DNA from: Xanthostigma xanthostigma
Taxonomy: Eukaryota; Arthropoda; Insecta; Raphidioptera; Raphidiidae
NCBI GenBank assembly: GCA_963575645.1
Contig: OY754467.1
Location: forward strand, 39,863,108 to 39,927,107
Reading direction: 5' to 3'
Length of the DNA stretch: 64,000 nucleotides
The notes beneath the pieces were generated by a model, which was not told where the DNA came from, did not search any database, and saw only the letters and a program-made list of their open reading frames with translations. Below, piece after piece: positions 35,501 to 46,300 of this stretch. How positions within the stretch are numbered: the stretch's first letter is position 1; each line of letters opens with the position of its first letter. Made by a program: the position numbers and the translations under genes.

Positions 35501-38500
35501 GTTGCATGGAGTAAGGATCGTGTTGTTTTTTACAATACATATTCTAATTTCGGAGATTCATTGCATTTAAATACAACAATATGAACACTTTTATTGCATT
35601 TAAATACAACAATATGAACACTTTTATTGCATTTAAATACAACAATATGAACACTTTTATTGCATTTAAATACAACAATATAAAAAATGCACATATGTTT
35701 ATTTTGGAGGAAAAATAAAAATAATGTCTCACACTTTGGAAAAAGACGTGAAATCTTAAAAAAAAACTTCGGAGAAGTAAAAACTTCGTTCTGTGCTAAA
35801 TTCAAAAACTTGAGGCGACTGAATCTTAAGATTATAACTTAAAAAAAAATAATTTCGAGTCAGACAAGAAATTGAAATCAAGCTCGAAATTCTGTGCGTA
35901 AGACGTCGAAAAAAAATGAATTTCGAGGCAGACATCAATGTATACATTATCTAACATATAATCTTTGTCATCATCAAATAACAGATGAAGGTATATATTT
36001 CAAATACCGTATCTCGCATTGGTAGCTTCGGAAATCAAAATCATAGAAAAAGCTTTGAGTACCCAATTAAAAAAAATTGCTGAATAGATACAAATTTTTA
36101 TATAACAGACAGAGAAAAATGTATTTAATGCAATTACTTTAAATATAAATTCTAAAACAAAAATCTATACTAACGTAAAATTGCAAATTTCCTCCAAGAT
36201 TTTCCAAACAGCGCCTATATAATTTCCAGGTGAATGATGTGTACCGTCTGGTTTAATATTGATATAAGGTCTTCCAAAAAATATTCCTGCTCGCAATTTT
36301 GTTTGGTGCAGATTTCTTCTTCTGTTCCATAAATTGTGAGTCATTAAGTCAGGCACATCAACAAATCCCTCAGACTGAATCCAGCGACCTACACAAAAAA
36401 AGATACTGATCATAAGGAGCACATGTGCGTCTGAAAAATTGTTGGCCGACTGAAAAATCGGTGGCCGACTGAAAAACCGGTGACCGACTGAAAAGTCGGT
36501 GGTCGACTGAAGAATCAGTGAACATGATTAATATGTAAGCTCACACAATTAATCGAACGAGTTCAATTTTTCGACCGATTTAATTATCAGCGACTGTCGG
36601 TAGTGGATAGAACGTACAGCGGAGCGCAGTGCTATACAAACGGGCGACTATTCAATCGGAGCAGTGCGTTTGCTCTCTGTTTTTTCACTACACGTGCATT
36701 TTTATCGAATAATCTGACAATAATTATGTGTGTTGCTTCGAAAGCGGATGACTGTCACCGACTAAAAGTCTATCGTCTGTATAATAAATTCACTCTGATA
36801 TTATACAGGGTGTCCTACGACATGACTGCCATAGCCTGGAACTGTGTGCTGGGGCGACTTCAAGTCAAAAATGTCTAATGAACATGTACCCGGAACGCTA
36901 TCCTAACTGAGCTAGAAGCATTTGAAATTTTAAATAAGTAAGCCAACTAATGCAGGTATTAGGTTCGGCTGTTGGTTTTGTTATTATTAAAAAGACCAGA
37001 TGGCTGTGAATCATCATTAGTATTTAGTGACTTAGTTGTGCTGATCCTGAGACTCTTCGCAGAACTACCACTTCAATTCTAAGAAGAGCTAGACTATGTA
37101 TACAGCAACTGGGTGGACATTTTGAGCAACTAATTCAATAAAGCGATTTTTTCTTTTTAAATGTTTTTTAAATTAGTAGGGAATTCCTACTACTACTTAT
37201 CTAAAATTTCAAATGCTTCTAGCTCAGTTAACACGTAGACTGCCATGTGACATGACGTATGTGCCATGAGTAAATTTGCTATAGACGCCGCGTGGCACAA
37301 ATATTGTGCCACTGGCACGACTAGGTTTAAACCACTCGTGGCTTTGCAGTTGTGCCATGCAGAGCGTGTATTTATATGGAAACATTTTAAGCTCGGCGCG
37401 GTGGACTTGCATGCTCGTTTCCCGCCGAAAATGTTTTTCTGAAACTAACCCTAACATGTTTAGACTTAGAAAGATGATACTAAGCTGTATTTTATAAAAT
37501 ACGGTGGTGGCCCTGGAGACCCAAAATTTAAATAAAGCGTGGCGGTCAACGTGTTAAGATAGCGTTCCGGGTATATGTTCCTTTGGACTTGAAATCACCC
37601 CAGCAACACATTCCCAGGCTATGGCAGTCATTTCGTGGGACACCTTATATTTTACCATTATGCGAATCGAAATATTGTCATTATGACGAGTGTATTATTT
37701 TATTTTTGTATTTTAAAGACTAAAGATTTTTAGTACACTGTTTCGTGAAGCTGTTTAACATTAGAATTTTTTATAGATAGATTGTAGAATATAGACGCTC
37801 AACAACTGAGGTTAGCATCTATACGTATATTAAAGAATCTGCCAGTCAACATACACAAACGGACTGGTACGAGCTCGGGTTCCTGGGAGCGCTAATTCCC
37901 ATAAAACATTGGAATGTTAATTACACTCCAATGTTTCCCCTGAGGATTTTTTTTATATATTTGGAAACTGTTCACTTCAATAGTAAAGTTATTAGCGAAT
38001 GGTCTGTTTAATATACTATGATAATATTTACTGAATAATTGGGTATAAAGAACACCATTTGGAATTATGTTATATATTTCATTGACTTCTGCCGTCTCGT
38101 TGCTCATTTCTTGAACGACGCTCATTTGACAGGAGAATGGTATGTATATTTTTTTGAAATATTCTTCGAAAGAGTTGATTTCATGGTTTAGTATTAACCA
38201 TTTACTTTTTTCTATTTTTGCTGTATTGTTTGGCGTCATTATCTAAAAATTCAAAGTTAAGTCAGATTTGTAATGGCAGATTACATATAAAATTTAAAAT
38301 AAAAATTTCATAACTCCTTATATTATTGTCTTTTCAAAATTACATTTTTAGTTAGCGTTTTGAAATCAGTATACAGGTGATTTAATATCTCAATGACAAA
38401 CTTTGACAGATAAAAATTCATTTAATTAAAAAAACGACTGTTTTGTGATTAACAAATAAAAACAACGTATGTTTATATACTGTTTTTAGGCGCGACCCAA

Positions 38501-38948
38501 GCTTTAGCTGGAAGCGCCTATATGTACTCGCTTTTTATCTTTATAACTAAGTTATATTTCGGAAATTAAATTGATACTTGTCACAAATAGTGCATTATAT
38601 TGATTCATTGTTGCAATCATGAAGATTATACAAAAGCACGAACTCAAATAGGAAAAAAAGGGCAGTTATATTCAGATAATATTTTTTTTTCTAAAAATTA
38701 AATTAATCTTCGTCAGTCTATTAGCTTGTATAACGTAAATATAAAGAATGAAACTTAAATGACCGTTTCTAGAAACTGTTTAATGACACTGTCTGCATAC
38801 AAAACAACAAAGATTCTCCTGTTATCATCCACAGCTTGCAAATCGTCAATTATAATCCTTAACTCCTCTAAGTCGACAACAATACTAATATGATTATGAA
38901 GTGATAATGCTTTGTGAAGCTGCTTTATATCGAAATAAGATTTCAGAT
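28565..38948 (-). CDS. IR-C: Ir75-like antennal ionotropic receptor (8 exons; start exon not located)
   Basis: Paralogue of IR-B. Exons 5' to 3': 38764-38948, 38032-38242, 36175-36388, 33660-33827, 33116-33333, 30738-30955, 29745-30007, 28565-28820. They total 1733 nt, about 577 codons, with compatible phases throughout. Exons a, b, c, e, f and g have exactly the lengths of IR-B. Landmarks: RRRNLHQTKLRAG and SPGNYIGAVW in S1; Arg in TRIQKIKFS, where the usual Asp is Lys; GAYCQQG pore; MAAYSASLISFLT gate helix; YGTYSH in S2; KYAFFLNK with Asn instead of the glutamate-binding acid; M3 ITPLLILMLSSYVLTLFILL. The protein is clearly divergent from IR-B, so this split is older than IR-A/IR-B. Conserved frames and splice sites argue for a working gene. 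The signal-peptide exon was not found; a hAT element lies 47 bp upstream of exon a. Confidence 0.9.
28960..29690. repeat. Dispersed repeat shared with 40880-41440
   Basis: Shared order: TCCAAAAAA..TTTGGAAAAA, GTCTGTTTGTCT, CACGATACAGGT, AAGAGCCCTATTG, CGCAGAAG and a degraded GCGTCACTTCACGCG near the end. A (TAA)n stretch (29233-29285) lies inside. Both copies surround IR-C, one in its last intron and one upstream. Family unknown. Confidence 0.55.
29745..30007 (-). CDS. IR-C exon g (S2 lobe)
   Basis: 263 nt. Acceptor TTATAG|CGCTCA and donor AAACG|GTGAGA. It encodes SYMEGLRKVCKQNKYAFFLN and SQSFIVSRNLSYSGLFRK. Confidence 0.92.
30738..30955 (-). CDS. IR-C exon f (pore exit, M2, start of S2)
   Basis: 218 nt. 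Acceptor TTTCAG|GATGTG and donor TTTAAT|GTACGT. It encodes CETLPNLSPNRLVYLSVYMS, then AVVVMAAYSASLISFLTTRI and DGTYTLGVRYGTYSHELF. Confidence 0.93.
31180..32195 (+). mobile_element. Helitron-like copy (family E) with a 200-bp internal tandem duplication
   Basis: Ends GTAGCGAAGCACGTACAGGG followed by CCGCTAG, a CTAG terminus after a short hairpin. Inside, 31188-31385 and 31388-31585 are near-identical direct repeats (ACTCCTAAACTACTGAA and GTCAGTAGATGAATAAGGGG). The 3' half is inverted relative to the copy at 32682-33030. Confidence 0.55.
32401..32516 (+). repeat. (ATA)n microsatellite
   Basis: Nearly pure AAT/ATA trinucleotide run of about 115 bp with one TGA interruption near its left end. 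It sits between two inverted Helitron-like copies in an IR-C intron. Confidence 0.97.
32682..33030 (-). mobile_element. Helitron-like copy (family E), minus orientation
   Basis: On the minus strand it begins near TATCTCTATATATATAAAAT, continues TTCGTTGCCATACTCCTCC, GAAACGGCTTGACCGATTTT and a GGCACGACGGCGCAGCCGG-rich part, and ends TACAGGGCCGCTAG. Confidence 0.6.
33116..33333 (-). CDS. IR-C exon e (M1 and pore loop)
   Basis: 218 nt. Acceptor TTTCAG|CTATGTC and donor CAAG|GTACC. It encodes EQINWETFLEPFSPSVWWGV, the M1 helix, and NDAITKVLLDIFGAYCQQG. Confidence 0.93.
33660..33827 (-). CDS. IR-C exon d (S1 lobe with ligand arginine)
   Basis: 168 nt, not covered by any long single ORF. Acceptor ATTGCAG|TACAGTC and donor TCAAG|GTTAAA, a weak site. 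It encodes VYITENSKIGKNITGTADLI, then ADVGLQALALDKTRIQKIKF. Phase matches both neighbours (2 in, 2 out) and alignment to IR-B and IR-D is clear. Confidence 0.88.
34077..34460. repeat. Fold-back TIR element (IR-C intron)
   Basis: CGCACATGTGTTGGCTAGCT..TCGCGTACCGATGCTGTTAA at the left recurs inverted near 34400-34460. Inner segments (AGCCTAAGATGAGA and its inverse) pair too. Target duplication not resolved. Confidence 0.65.
34660..34900 (+). repeat. tRNA-derived SINE-like sequence
   Basis: A tRNA-like head from about 34676 has an A-box-like GTGGACGAGCGGGTTACG and a B box GAGTTCGATTCCC, then a T-rich tail. There is no complete cloverleaf, so it is not a working tRNA. Confidence 0.5.
35558..35685. 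repeat. 33-bp minisatellite, about 3.8 units
   Basis: The unit ATTGCATTTAAATACAACAA plus TATGAACACTTTT is repeated in tandem with almost no divergence. The ORF it creates on the minus strand is a by-product of the 33-bp period. Confidence 0.93.
36175..36388 (-). CDS. IR-C exon c (start of S1)
   Basis: 214 nt. Acceptor GTGTAG|GTCGCTGG and donor TTTTAC|GTTAGT. It encodes RWIQSEGFVDVPDLMTHNLW, NRRRNLHQTKLRAGIFFGRP and SPGNYIGAVWKILEEICNF. Confidence 0.92.
36806..37647. mobile_element. Long-TIR Tc1/mariner-type MITE with nested TTAA element
   Basis: TA flanks (36804-36805 and 37648-37649). Long inverted arms carry GGTGTCC..ATGACTGCCATAGCCTGG and CCCGGAACGCTATC, continuing into CTGAGCTAGAAGCATTTGAA. 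The right arm is split by a nested element at 37232-37553. Confidence 0.7.
37232..37553. mobile_element. piggyBac-type MITE
   Basis: Perfect TTAA duplication at 37228-37231 and 37554-37557. Terminal repeats are CACGTAGACTGCCA and the inverse of CACGTTGACCGCCA. 322 bp, no transposase. It sits in the arm of the older MITE 36806-37647. Confidence 0.8.
38032..38242 (-). CDS. IR-C exon b (N-terminal region, part 2)
   Basis: 211 nt. Acceptor TTTTAG|ATAATG and donor ATTCA|GTAAAT. It encodes IMTPNNTAKIEKSKWLILNH, EEYFKKIYIPFSCQMSVVQE and IIPNGVLYTQLFS. Open frame past the donor is intron. Confidence 0.88.
38764..38948 (-). CDS. IR-C exon a (N-terminal region, part 1)
   Basis: 185 nt. Acceptor ATTGCAG|ATCTG and donor AAACG|GTCATT (weak). 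It encodes LKSYFDIKQLHKALSLHNHI and DDNRRIFVVLYADSVIKQFL. The frame remains open upstream through the hAT junction but without a Met, so an upstream start exon is inferred. Confidence 0.82.
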
Positions 38949-38995
38949 CTGCAATGAAGTTCGTATCAATTTCTATGCAAATATTGAAATAGGCT

Positions 38996-39490
38996 CAGTG
39001 CCGGATTAAGACTCCTTGATGCCCTATGCATTTCTTGCTTATGGGCCCCATCTCTTATATGTTCAGTTTATAAAAAAAATCAAATTGATGGAGAAAAGTT
39101 AAAAAGCATAGTTTTTTAAGAAAAAAACTGAATTTTACAATCAATGCTCCCACTGAAAATTTGGCTGTCTATAAAATCGGACCTTAAGCATTTTTATACA
39201 ATAAAAAAAAAGTTTCAAAAGTTTAAAATTAGAAAAATTGAACTAAGTGAAAAAATGTTTTTTTCGTTTTCATTTTCAAAAATAAATTATTATTTATTTT
39301 TAACTTTTATACTTCTAAAGACAGTTTTATATCAGTAAATAAAATTTTTGAGAACATGAAAAAGAAAAAAAAATTGTTGACACGGTTTAGTGAGGTACTT
39401 TTCATTTCTGAGTGGTGTTTCTTAGTGCCTCCTGAGACGTGATGCTCTAAGCATAATTGCTTAATTTGCTTATAGGTTAATCCGGCACTG
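38996..39490. mobile_element. hAT-type element just upstream of IR-C exon a
   Basis: Terminal repeats CAGTGCCGGATTAA and its inverse. Target duplication AATAGGCT/AATAGGTT (7 of 8). Same family as 7534-7990. No transposase. Confidence 0.85.
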
Positions 39491-39499
39491 AATAGGTTT

Positions 39500-40125
39500 G
39501 ATAATTAATTTACAAAAAGAAGAACGTATAGGTAAAATTTTATAGACAAGGCATAATCGACTGTAGTTTCTTCTGGAGACAAAATAAAATTAAAAAACCT
39601 CTACATTTTAAAATCATTTTTGAGGTAAAAATTCTTTAGGTGCAACTTGAGAGTAACTCAAATATTTTTTTCGGACGGAACTAACATTCAGTAAAATCTA
39701 TCGTCTGTTTACATACCATGGTACGGACCGGCACTATTTCTGATCAGAATAATTCTATCGGTTTGCAAAATACTTGCTAACTGTATTATTAAATTTAAAT
39801 ACCATACTAAAGCAACCATTTCTAATAATTTTACGTGAACTGGCCCGTAATTTATATTAAAATTGAGAAACGTAAGGTAACTTGGTAGAAATCAACTGAG
39901 ATGTAAATTTTTTCTGGTTTTAGTAGATTATGATATTTCAAAGTTAAAAATACAGAATGGCGTGTGAAAAAAGTTTAAATGTATTTAAATATATCTAATT
40001 AGAATTATCAACAATAATAGATCAGATACGAAAATGAGCAACTAATTTGGTTTGTTCCATTTTTTCTGAGTTGTAAATGCGATTGTTTTGTAAATGTCAA
40101 ACAGGCCAAAAAGCGATTAGTGTCA
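39500..40125. other. Spacer upstream of IR-C, no gene seen
   Basis: AT-rich. The missing signal-peptide exon of IR-C should be in this region or further right, but I could not identify it. No promoter element is convincing. Confidence 0.4.
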
Positions 40126-40133
40126 CAAAAAGT

Positions 40134-40382
40134 CAGCCGCGGATCTAGGCGGGGCAAACCGGGCGCCAAAATCATGATAGAATATGGTTGAAAACCACAC
40201 CCAATCTGTTCTTTTTCCGATTTACTCAATCTGCTTGTTTTCTGACGGTTTCCCGTTCACGAAAAATGCCATCCATTATATATTTGTGGTGTTTTTTAAG
40301 TAATTTATCTCAAACGCTGGAGAAAGGGGGCGCCATTATCAAGTTTCTGCCCCGGTTCGAAAAAATCCTAGATCCGGGGCTG
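40134..40382. mobile_element. hAT-type MITE
   Basis: Perfect 8-bp duplication CAAAAAGT at 40126-40133 and 40383-40390. Ends CAGCCGCGGATCTAGG and the inverse CCTAGATCCGGGGCTG. Confidence 0.85.
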
Positions 40383-40879
40383 CAAAAAGTTGTCTATTTG
40401 CTAGTCGAATTAAAACATGCGATACTTAAAAAAAATAAAAAATATGTCAGATTTGCATAAATTTGACGCTGAATCGATCAGGCCAAAATCCCAAATCGCA
40501 AGTTCGTATCTCGTTTAGTTTTGAAGCTATGACGGTTTAAAATGTATAAAAATTTAAACAGCTTATACCAACTATATAAACGAGAGTCAGAGTTGCAAAA
40601 CATACGAAATAATGAAATGGTTTGCGAATTTGAAGTCACCTGTGTATAAAATATAAATTGTTAGCAGGTTTTTAATTTCAATCGTTTGTGAGGCATGTAA
40701 GTATCTGTAGCTAAAGTCAACAATATTTGATATATAAAAGTAGTTAATATGATCATAACATATTTATACGGTCTACCTACATGTTAAAACTATATATATA
40801 CCAACTAATTTGTAGGTACCTAATATACATGATTAACTTCAAAGCTATGTGGGTGTACAATGTGCATACGAATGACAAT

Positions 40880-41440
40880 TGAAAATGGTACTAATTTAGG
40901 TCGAAATTGACATACAAATTTTAAAAATATTTTCGTTCTTAGCTCCGCGAGTCCAAAAAATTTATTTTTGAAAAAAAGTTGTTCGATTTTTAGTCTGTTT
41001 GTCTGGAATCACGATACAGGTAAAGCAGCTAAGCAGATCAAAAGTAAATTTTGGTAGGACGTTTAACATGTAAATAGGAAGAGCCCTATTGCTTTTAAGG
41101 AAACCGGCACATGCGCAGAAGAAATACATGATATAACGTTGTTTTTTATATAATAATGGTACACTTTTCATAGCGGTTTATTAGTCTATTCTTTTTTGCA
41201 AGCTTTTTTGTAATTTTTTTTTCTAAACTTCTTAGATTCGTATATATTTTAAAAATGAAAAATCAGCTATTATTTTGTCAAAAAGAAATTGACAAGCATT
41301 ATTTGGCTAATTTACAAACGAAATGCAATATCATAATATTTCATACCAGCCGTTACCTACGCCTCTGTACGCTTTATCAGAATTTTTATTTATTATAGAG
41401 TATTTTTGAAGTTGGAATGGTCTATACACTGCGTCATCCA
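40880..41440. repeat. Dispersed repeat shared with 28960-29690
   Basis: Same ordered motifs as the copy in the last IR-C intron (GTCTGTTTGTCTGGAATCAC, AAGAGCCCTATTGC). Family not identified. Confidence 0.55.
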
Positions 41441-41462
41441 ATTTAGCTGGATTTTTTAAATA

Positions 41463-41677
41463 CCGTATATTTCGGACTATAAGACGCACCTCCAATGTTT
41501 AAGATGATTTTTAGAAAAATATATTTTAATGTTACTTTCAATCATAATTTTTATTTATTGTTAACATAAATTTAGAGACGATTTATTGAAAAAAATATTT
41601 AAATGTCACCTTCGGACCCAAAATTTGAGACTATTTTTTTATTTTAAAAAGAGCGTCTTACAGTTCGAAAAATACGG
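41463..41677. mobile_element. TA-flanked MITE
   Basis: Terminal repeats CCGTATATTTCGGACTATAA and the inverse of CCGTATTTTTCGAACTGTAA, with TA at 41461-41462 and 41678-41679. The interior is AT-rich with no coding sequence. Confidence 0.7.
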
Positions 41678-42148
41678 TATACTAAATAAACAAAACATTT
41701 TAATAATATAATCCATATTTTTATTATCACACCGATAACAGAGAAATACATATTGATATAAGTAAAGACAATTATTTTCTTTGAATCATTTGCTGTGTTG
41801 TGTCGCAACGTAACGTTGCGTGGGTCAGAAACCATCTTATGCATATAATAAACCGAGTCGCGTGCACATTTCTCTGTTATGTATAGTGTTGCAATGCAAA
41901 TAATCCCTTGCTCCCAGATTTTTGAGACAACATAGCACAGAGAAATGTATTTGCAGCTTTACACTTCCACGCGGCAGCCGACGAATGACAGGGTTTTTAT
42001 CTGTAGTCGAAATAAATTATGAACACATCGATCAATTAATATTTCAATTTTTGTTATTATGAGTTCCGGTCATAGATAGGCGGCGTTCAAGTAGTTAAAA
42101 AATTATTTCACTACTGACTTAAAGCAAAAAATACATAATGATTGTTAA

Positions 42149-42581
42149 GTTGATTCTTCTTTTTTAACAGCGTGTAAAAATCAAATAGACAAACAAATAA
42201 TTTAAGTAACTTTTTCATCGGAACTCAAAAATAAGAGAGAAACAGCCGTTCAAAGTTTCATTAAATTTAATTAATTAATCCAAAAGCCCGGTTAACACAC
42301 GCGAAGAAATGATAGCACAATTTGGAAATGCATTCCAAATAATTCGCGGAAGGCTCTTATAGCAACTACAAGAAGCGTGGCTACGACGCACGCATCTGTG
42401 AATACTTGTAATGACATAACATATTTCCATAGTGACATAACATAACGCCAGCAACGACCTCAAAATTTAATAGAACTTTGAATGCCCGTTTCTCTTTCAT
42501 TTTTGAGTTTTGATAAAAAGTTTACTTGAAATATTTGTTCGTCTATTTGATTTCTACACGCTGTTAAAAAAAAGAATCAAC
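42149..42581. mobile_element. TTAA-flanked TIR element, copy 1
   Basis: TTAA at 42145-42148 and 42582-42585. Ends GTTGATTCTTCTTTTTTAAC and its inverse, followed inward by CAGCGTGTA..AATCAAATAGAC. The copy at 49101-49578 is in opposite orientation. Both keep a frame reading PRIIW(N/D)AFP..ISSRVLT, possibly transposase debris. Confidence 0.75.
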
Positions 42582-43004
42582 TTAAAAATCTGACTTTGTT
42601 ATCGTAGTTGATTCTGAATTATTTTTGAATCAATATTAGATTCTGACTAAGATCAGACGAAAAATGAAACGGTTCCCTTCTCCGACTTCAACCGGCAGTT
42701 GAGAGGAAAGAGAAGGATAATCGCTTCTACTCTCTCTGTCAAAGCCCCAGTGCATATATGCAGCATTTTCTCTGGCCACGGTAACTAATTCCGCATAACC
42801 ATATCCTAATCCTGGAAAAATAAAATTGCCAACAAATGCTAGAACCTAAGAAGTTTCACGTCTAACGCACGCGAGTCTCACGCCTACATTTTTACAATTC
42901 TGAAGTAATAATTGCGTTTAACTGGACGATAAAATAGCAATGCAAATTCTATATTGATTCCGAACGAATGCTCGTATAGAAACAAAATCTGCTTGACTTT
43001 TGTT

Positions 43005-43314
43005 TTATGTGTTTTGTTTACTTCTTTCTTGTCCAGAGAATGTACTGTATGTATTAATATGGTCCTTGAAGAATAGTTTTTTATTCCTGTGAGACTGATT
43101 CCTGTAACGATATTTGTTAATGGTGTGGCGCCACGCACGTTCCAGAAACATAAACAGGATAGTCACAACAATGGCCACACCCAGGAATACCAATATAGGA
43201 ATAATGTCTATGAAGTCGACAAAAATCGTGGCATCCGATATTATATCGAAATCTGAGTTCATTTCACTGACGATAATGCGACTTAAAACGCCCCTGTCAC
43301 GCATTTTTAGCAAC
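43005..43314 (-). CDS. IR-D exon h (last exon: M3 and tail)
   Basis: Acceptor TTTTAG|GTTGCT, phase 2. It encodes LLKMRDRGVLSRIIVSEMNS, the M3 helix and a basic tail ending SKQNT-stop. Confidence 0.9.
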
Positions 43315-46300
43315 CTAAAACCATAAAATATAAATCAAAATAAATACACCGGTCAAGTGCGAGTATAATTCGCGCGACCAAAAAACATTCATACTACAAC
43401 AAAGCAGCTGAGCTAAACATATGAAATATAATCCCAACAAACAAAAGAACGAATATTTTAGACTCTTCGGTACGCATGATGCCGACAACAAAGCAATAAA
43501 ATAACAAACAAGTACAGTTTATTGCTTAATGATGACGTATTGTTGTCGTTATTTAGGTGGTTGTGTATTTTTTTATAGCGTATCATTGTATGAGCAACAA
43601 GGTAAACCAACTAGAGTTAAGTAATTTGTCGTTATATCGAGTGACGTTAAATGGAGTTTACATCTTATATTATGTCACCGGGATATTGTCAAACCCATGA
43701 TATTATAATTTCACTTAGTGAAATTACAATATCACGACTCTTTGTCAATCGTGATATTGTAATTTCACTAGTGAAATTACAATATCACGGATTTGACAAT
43801 ATCCCGGTGACATATACAATATACATATATGTTATGTGAAAAATTTTGGAAAGAGATAAATTAAATTTAGGTTTTATGCGCTTGTCTATAACATATCTAT
43901 TTCAATCAAGTATAAAATACCGAGTAAATTATATATGAAGAGCAGCTGGAAGTTTTATAGTATAAATTATAGGTTTATTAATGTAGAACAAAAAAAATAT
44001 TGATTGAAAGTGCCACGCTATATCATAATTATTGTACATACGTTTGACTACAAGCTAAAATCGCTTATGTAAGTTTTTTTTTGTAAAGGAATTTTAATGA
44101 CAAACCCAGTTAGTGCAAACTGAATAACAAAAATAACTGGTATCAAGTTGTCAAGACAAATCGAGTTGAATAAAAGTTAATATAACGAACTCACGATTGA
44201 TGTGACAAAATAATACATTATTTTTAAATCAATGATATTATCTTTTAGTTAGTAAGATGTTGACAGAAATGGTCAAGAAGCATTTGGTGGCAGAAACGCT
44301 TTATTTCGTGTAATCTGAGTCTCCTTCTACAAATCCGAGGACAAAATTTATAAATCCTCTACAAAATGGCAGAAAATGACTGAAAAGCATCTGGGGGGAG
44401 CTCCTAATAGCAGAAAAAAATATTTTCTACCAATTTACCCCCTGCATTTGATTTTTACTACACTTTCGATTTGTCTTTACAAGGTTTGTTCCAAGCAGCC
44501 GCGAACGGTAACAGAACCGTACACAGTCTTGTCACTGCGCAAGACTGTCCTGCGCACTAGCTCAAAAATCGATACTGCGCAAGATAGTCTTGCGCAGTGA
44601 CAAGACTGTGTACGGTTCTGTTACCGTTCGCGGCTGCTTGGAACAAACTTACAACTTGATATCAGTAGTTTTTGTCAATCAGTTTGTACCTACTCACTAG
44701 TGATGTGCCGGATCGTTAAAAATGTATATCCGCGGATACGGATCTGAATACGGATTTTTGGTTTCAAGATCCGCGGATACGGATACAGATCTTAACTTTC
44801 TTAGAGTACGCGGCAGTAAATATTGCACATCGACCTTTGGAAAGAGACTATCTGTTATGGGAAAAAGTTATTGACCTCTTTAAGAGTTAACTCTCATAAC
44901 ATATTGTTTCTTTCCAAGGTCGATGTGCAATATTTCATTATAAAGATAGTTGATTTAGTACCTTTGAGTTATGTACTATTAGTATGGTACTTACTACGAT
45001 AAATGTTTGCAATATAAAGGTGCCAAATACGATTTAAAAAAATAATCTGAATGGAATTTAACAGGTTTTTATTATTACCTAATCACCTATATATATATAA
45101 AATTTCATCTATGAATTCAAAATTAATAAGGTAAAAGATCCGCCAAAAACTAACGGATACGGTTACGGATCTTTCTTCTCCCTCGGATATCCGCGGATAC
45201 GGATACAGATACGGATATCCGGCACATCACTACTACTCACGAACTTGAAGTTTACATTTTAAATGTTTTTTGAGGGTTAGTAATAGTTTTAACTATTGAA
45301 CACTCTGTATACAAAGTCAGTTGGTACTTAATCGATTTTGAAACTTTATTTTATGCTTCAAACTCACCCTCGAGAAAGCAGTGGAGCTAATGGATAGTGT
45401 TTTTTGTTAACGAATGTCATTGTGTGAATTGTTTTGGTTTTGACTACCTCTACGGCACATGGCAGATAAGGCCGTTTGGTTTTAAACATCAACTCGCTCA
45501 GATAAAATACGTATCTAGGAATCTGACACACTCTCTCCAAACCTTCTTCGAATGATTGCGGCATATTTTCTTCTTTGTCTAATAATTTTTCTATATCTGA
45601 AGTTGTACTCTAAAAAAAATAGACACTCTGTTATTGCTGAAATTGTTCTCTATTTTTTCTGGGCAAAAATGAAGCTTTGCCATGTAGCATTGTATAATTT
45701 GACAGAATATCCGTCTATTTTTAAAGTAAAACTTCTTTTGGCTCCCTAGGGTAAAATTGATTCGTGAGATTGAAAATGTAACGAACGTGACGCAATGTAT
45801 CTACTGATACAATCTTTATATCTATATACAGGCTGAGGCACATAAAGTGTTACACAGCAATAGCACTCAAACTATTCATCATATTCAAAAATGTTTCAGA
45901 CAAAAGTTTTAGTGTTCGAGAAGGCCGTCATACTGGACCACCCTATTTTTTTATCAATGGAGGCGCTGAAGCTACGTCAAGGTCAACTTCACTTTTTTTA
46001 CGAAACCATGTATTTTTTTTTTCGATGATATTATTAGTGATTTTAAGACGAATTCAGCAACCTACAACACAAGGTCATTCTCTAATCACGCAAAAGCGTA
46101 GTTGAAAAATCTAAACATATCGAAATATTCATTTTTAAAGGATCCACTAACCTTTGCTTGGGTCTACCTACGGAAGATGCTCGAAATGATGACATTTGTG
46201 ATATAATTTCGGTACATACGTGACTATTTTGAATATTCTGAATATTGAACAGAATATTCTAAAAATAAAAATTTTGATTTTTTTTAAATAAATAAAAATA

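Noticed and set aside
35530..35805. ORF with repeated HIVVFKCNKSV units, possible repeat protein
   Set aside because: A 33-bp minisatellite automatically keeps frame; two frames give equally repetitive peptides, so there is no sign of selection on protein.
43672..43815. Strong hairpin considered as a microRNA precursor
   Set aside because: It has terminal repeats, an empty site in the copy at 58390 and nested symmetrical hairpins, all of which fit a MITE better. Small-RNA data could still change this.
44484..44648. GC-richer near-perfect hairpin considered as a structured ncRNA or terminator
   Set aside because: Long, nearly perfect terminal inversion with no loop conservation is typical of a young MITE.
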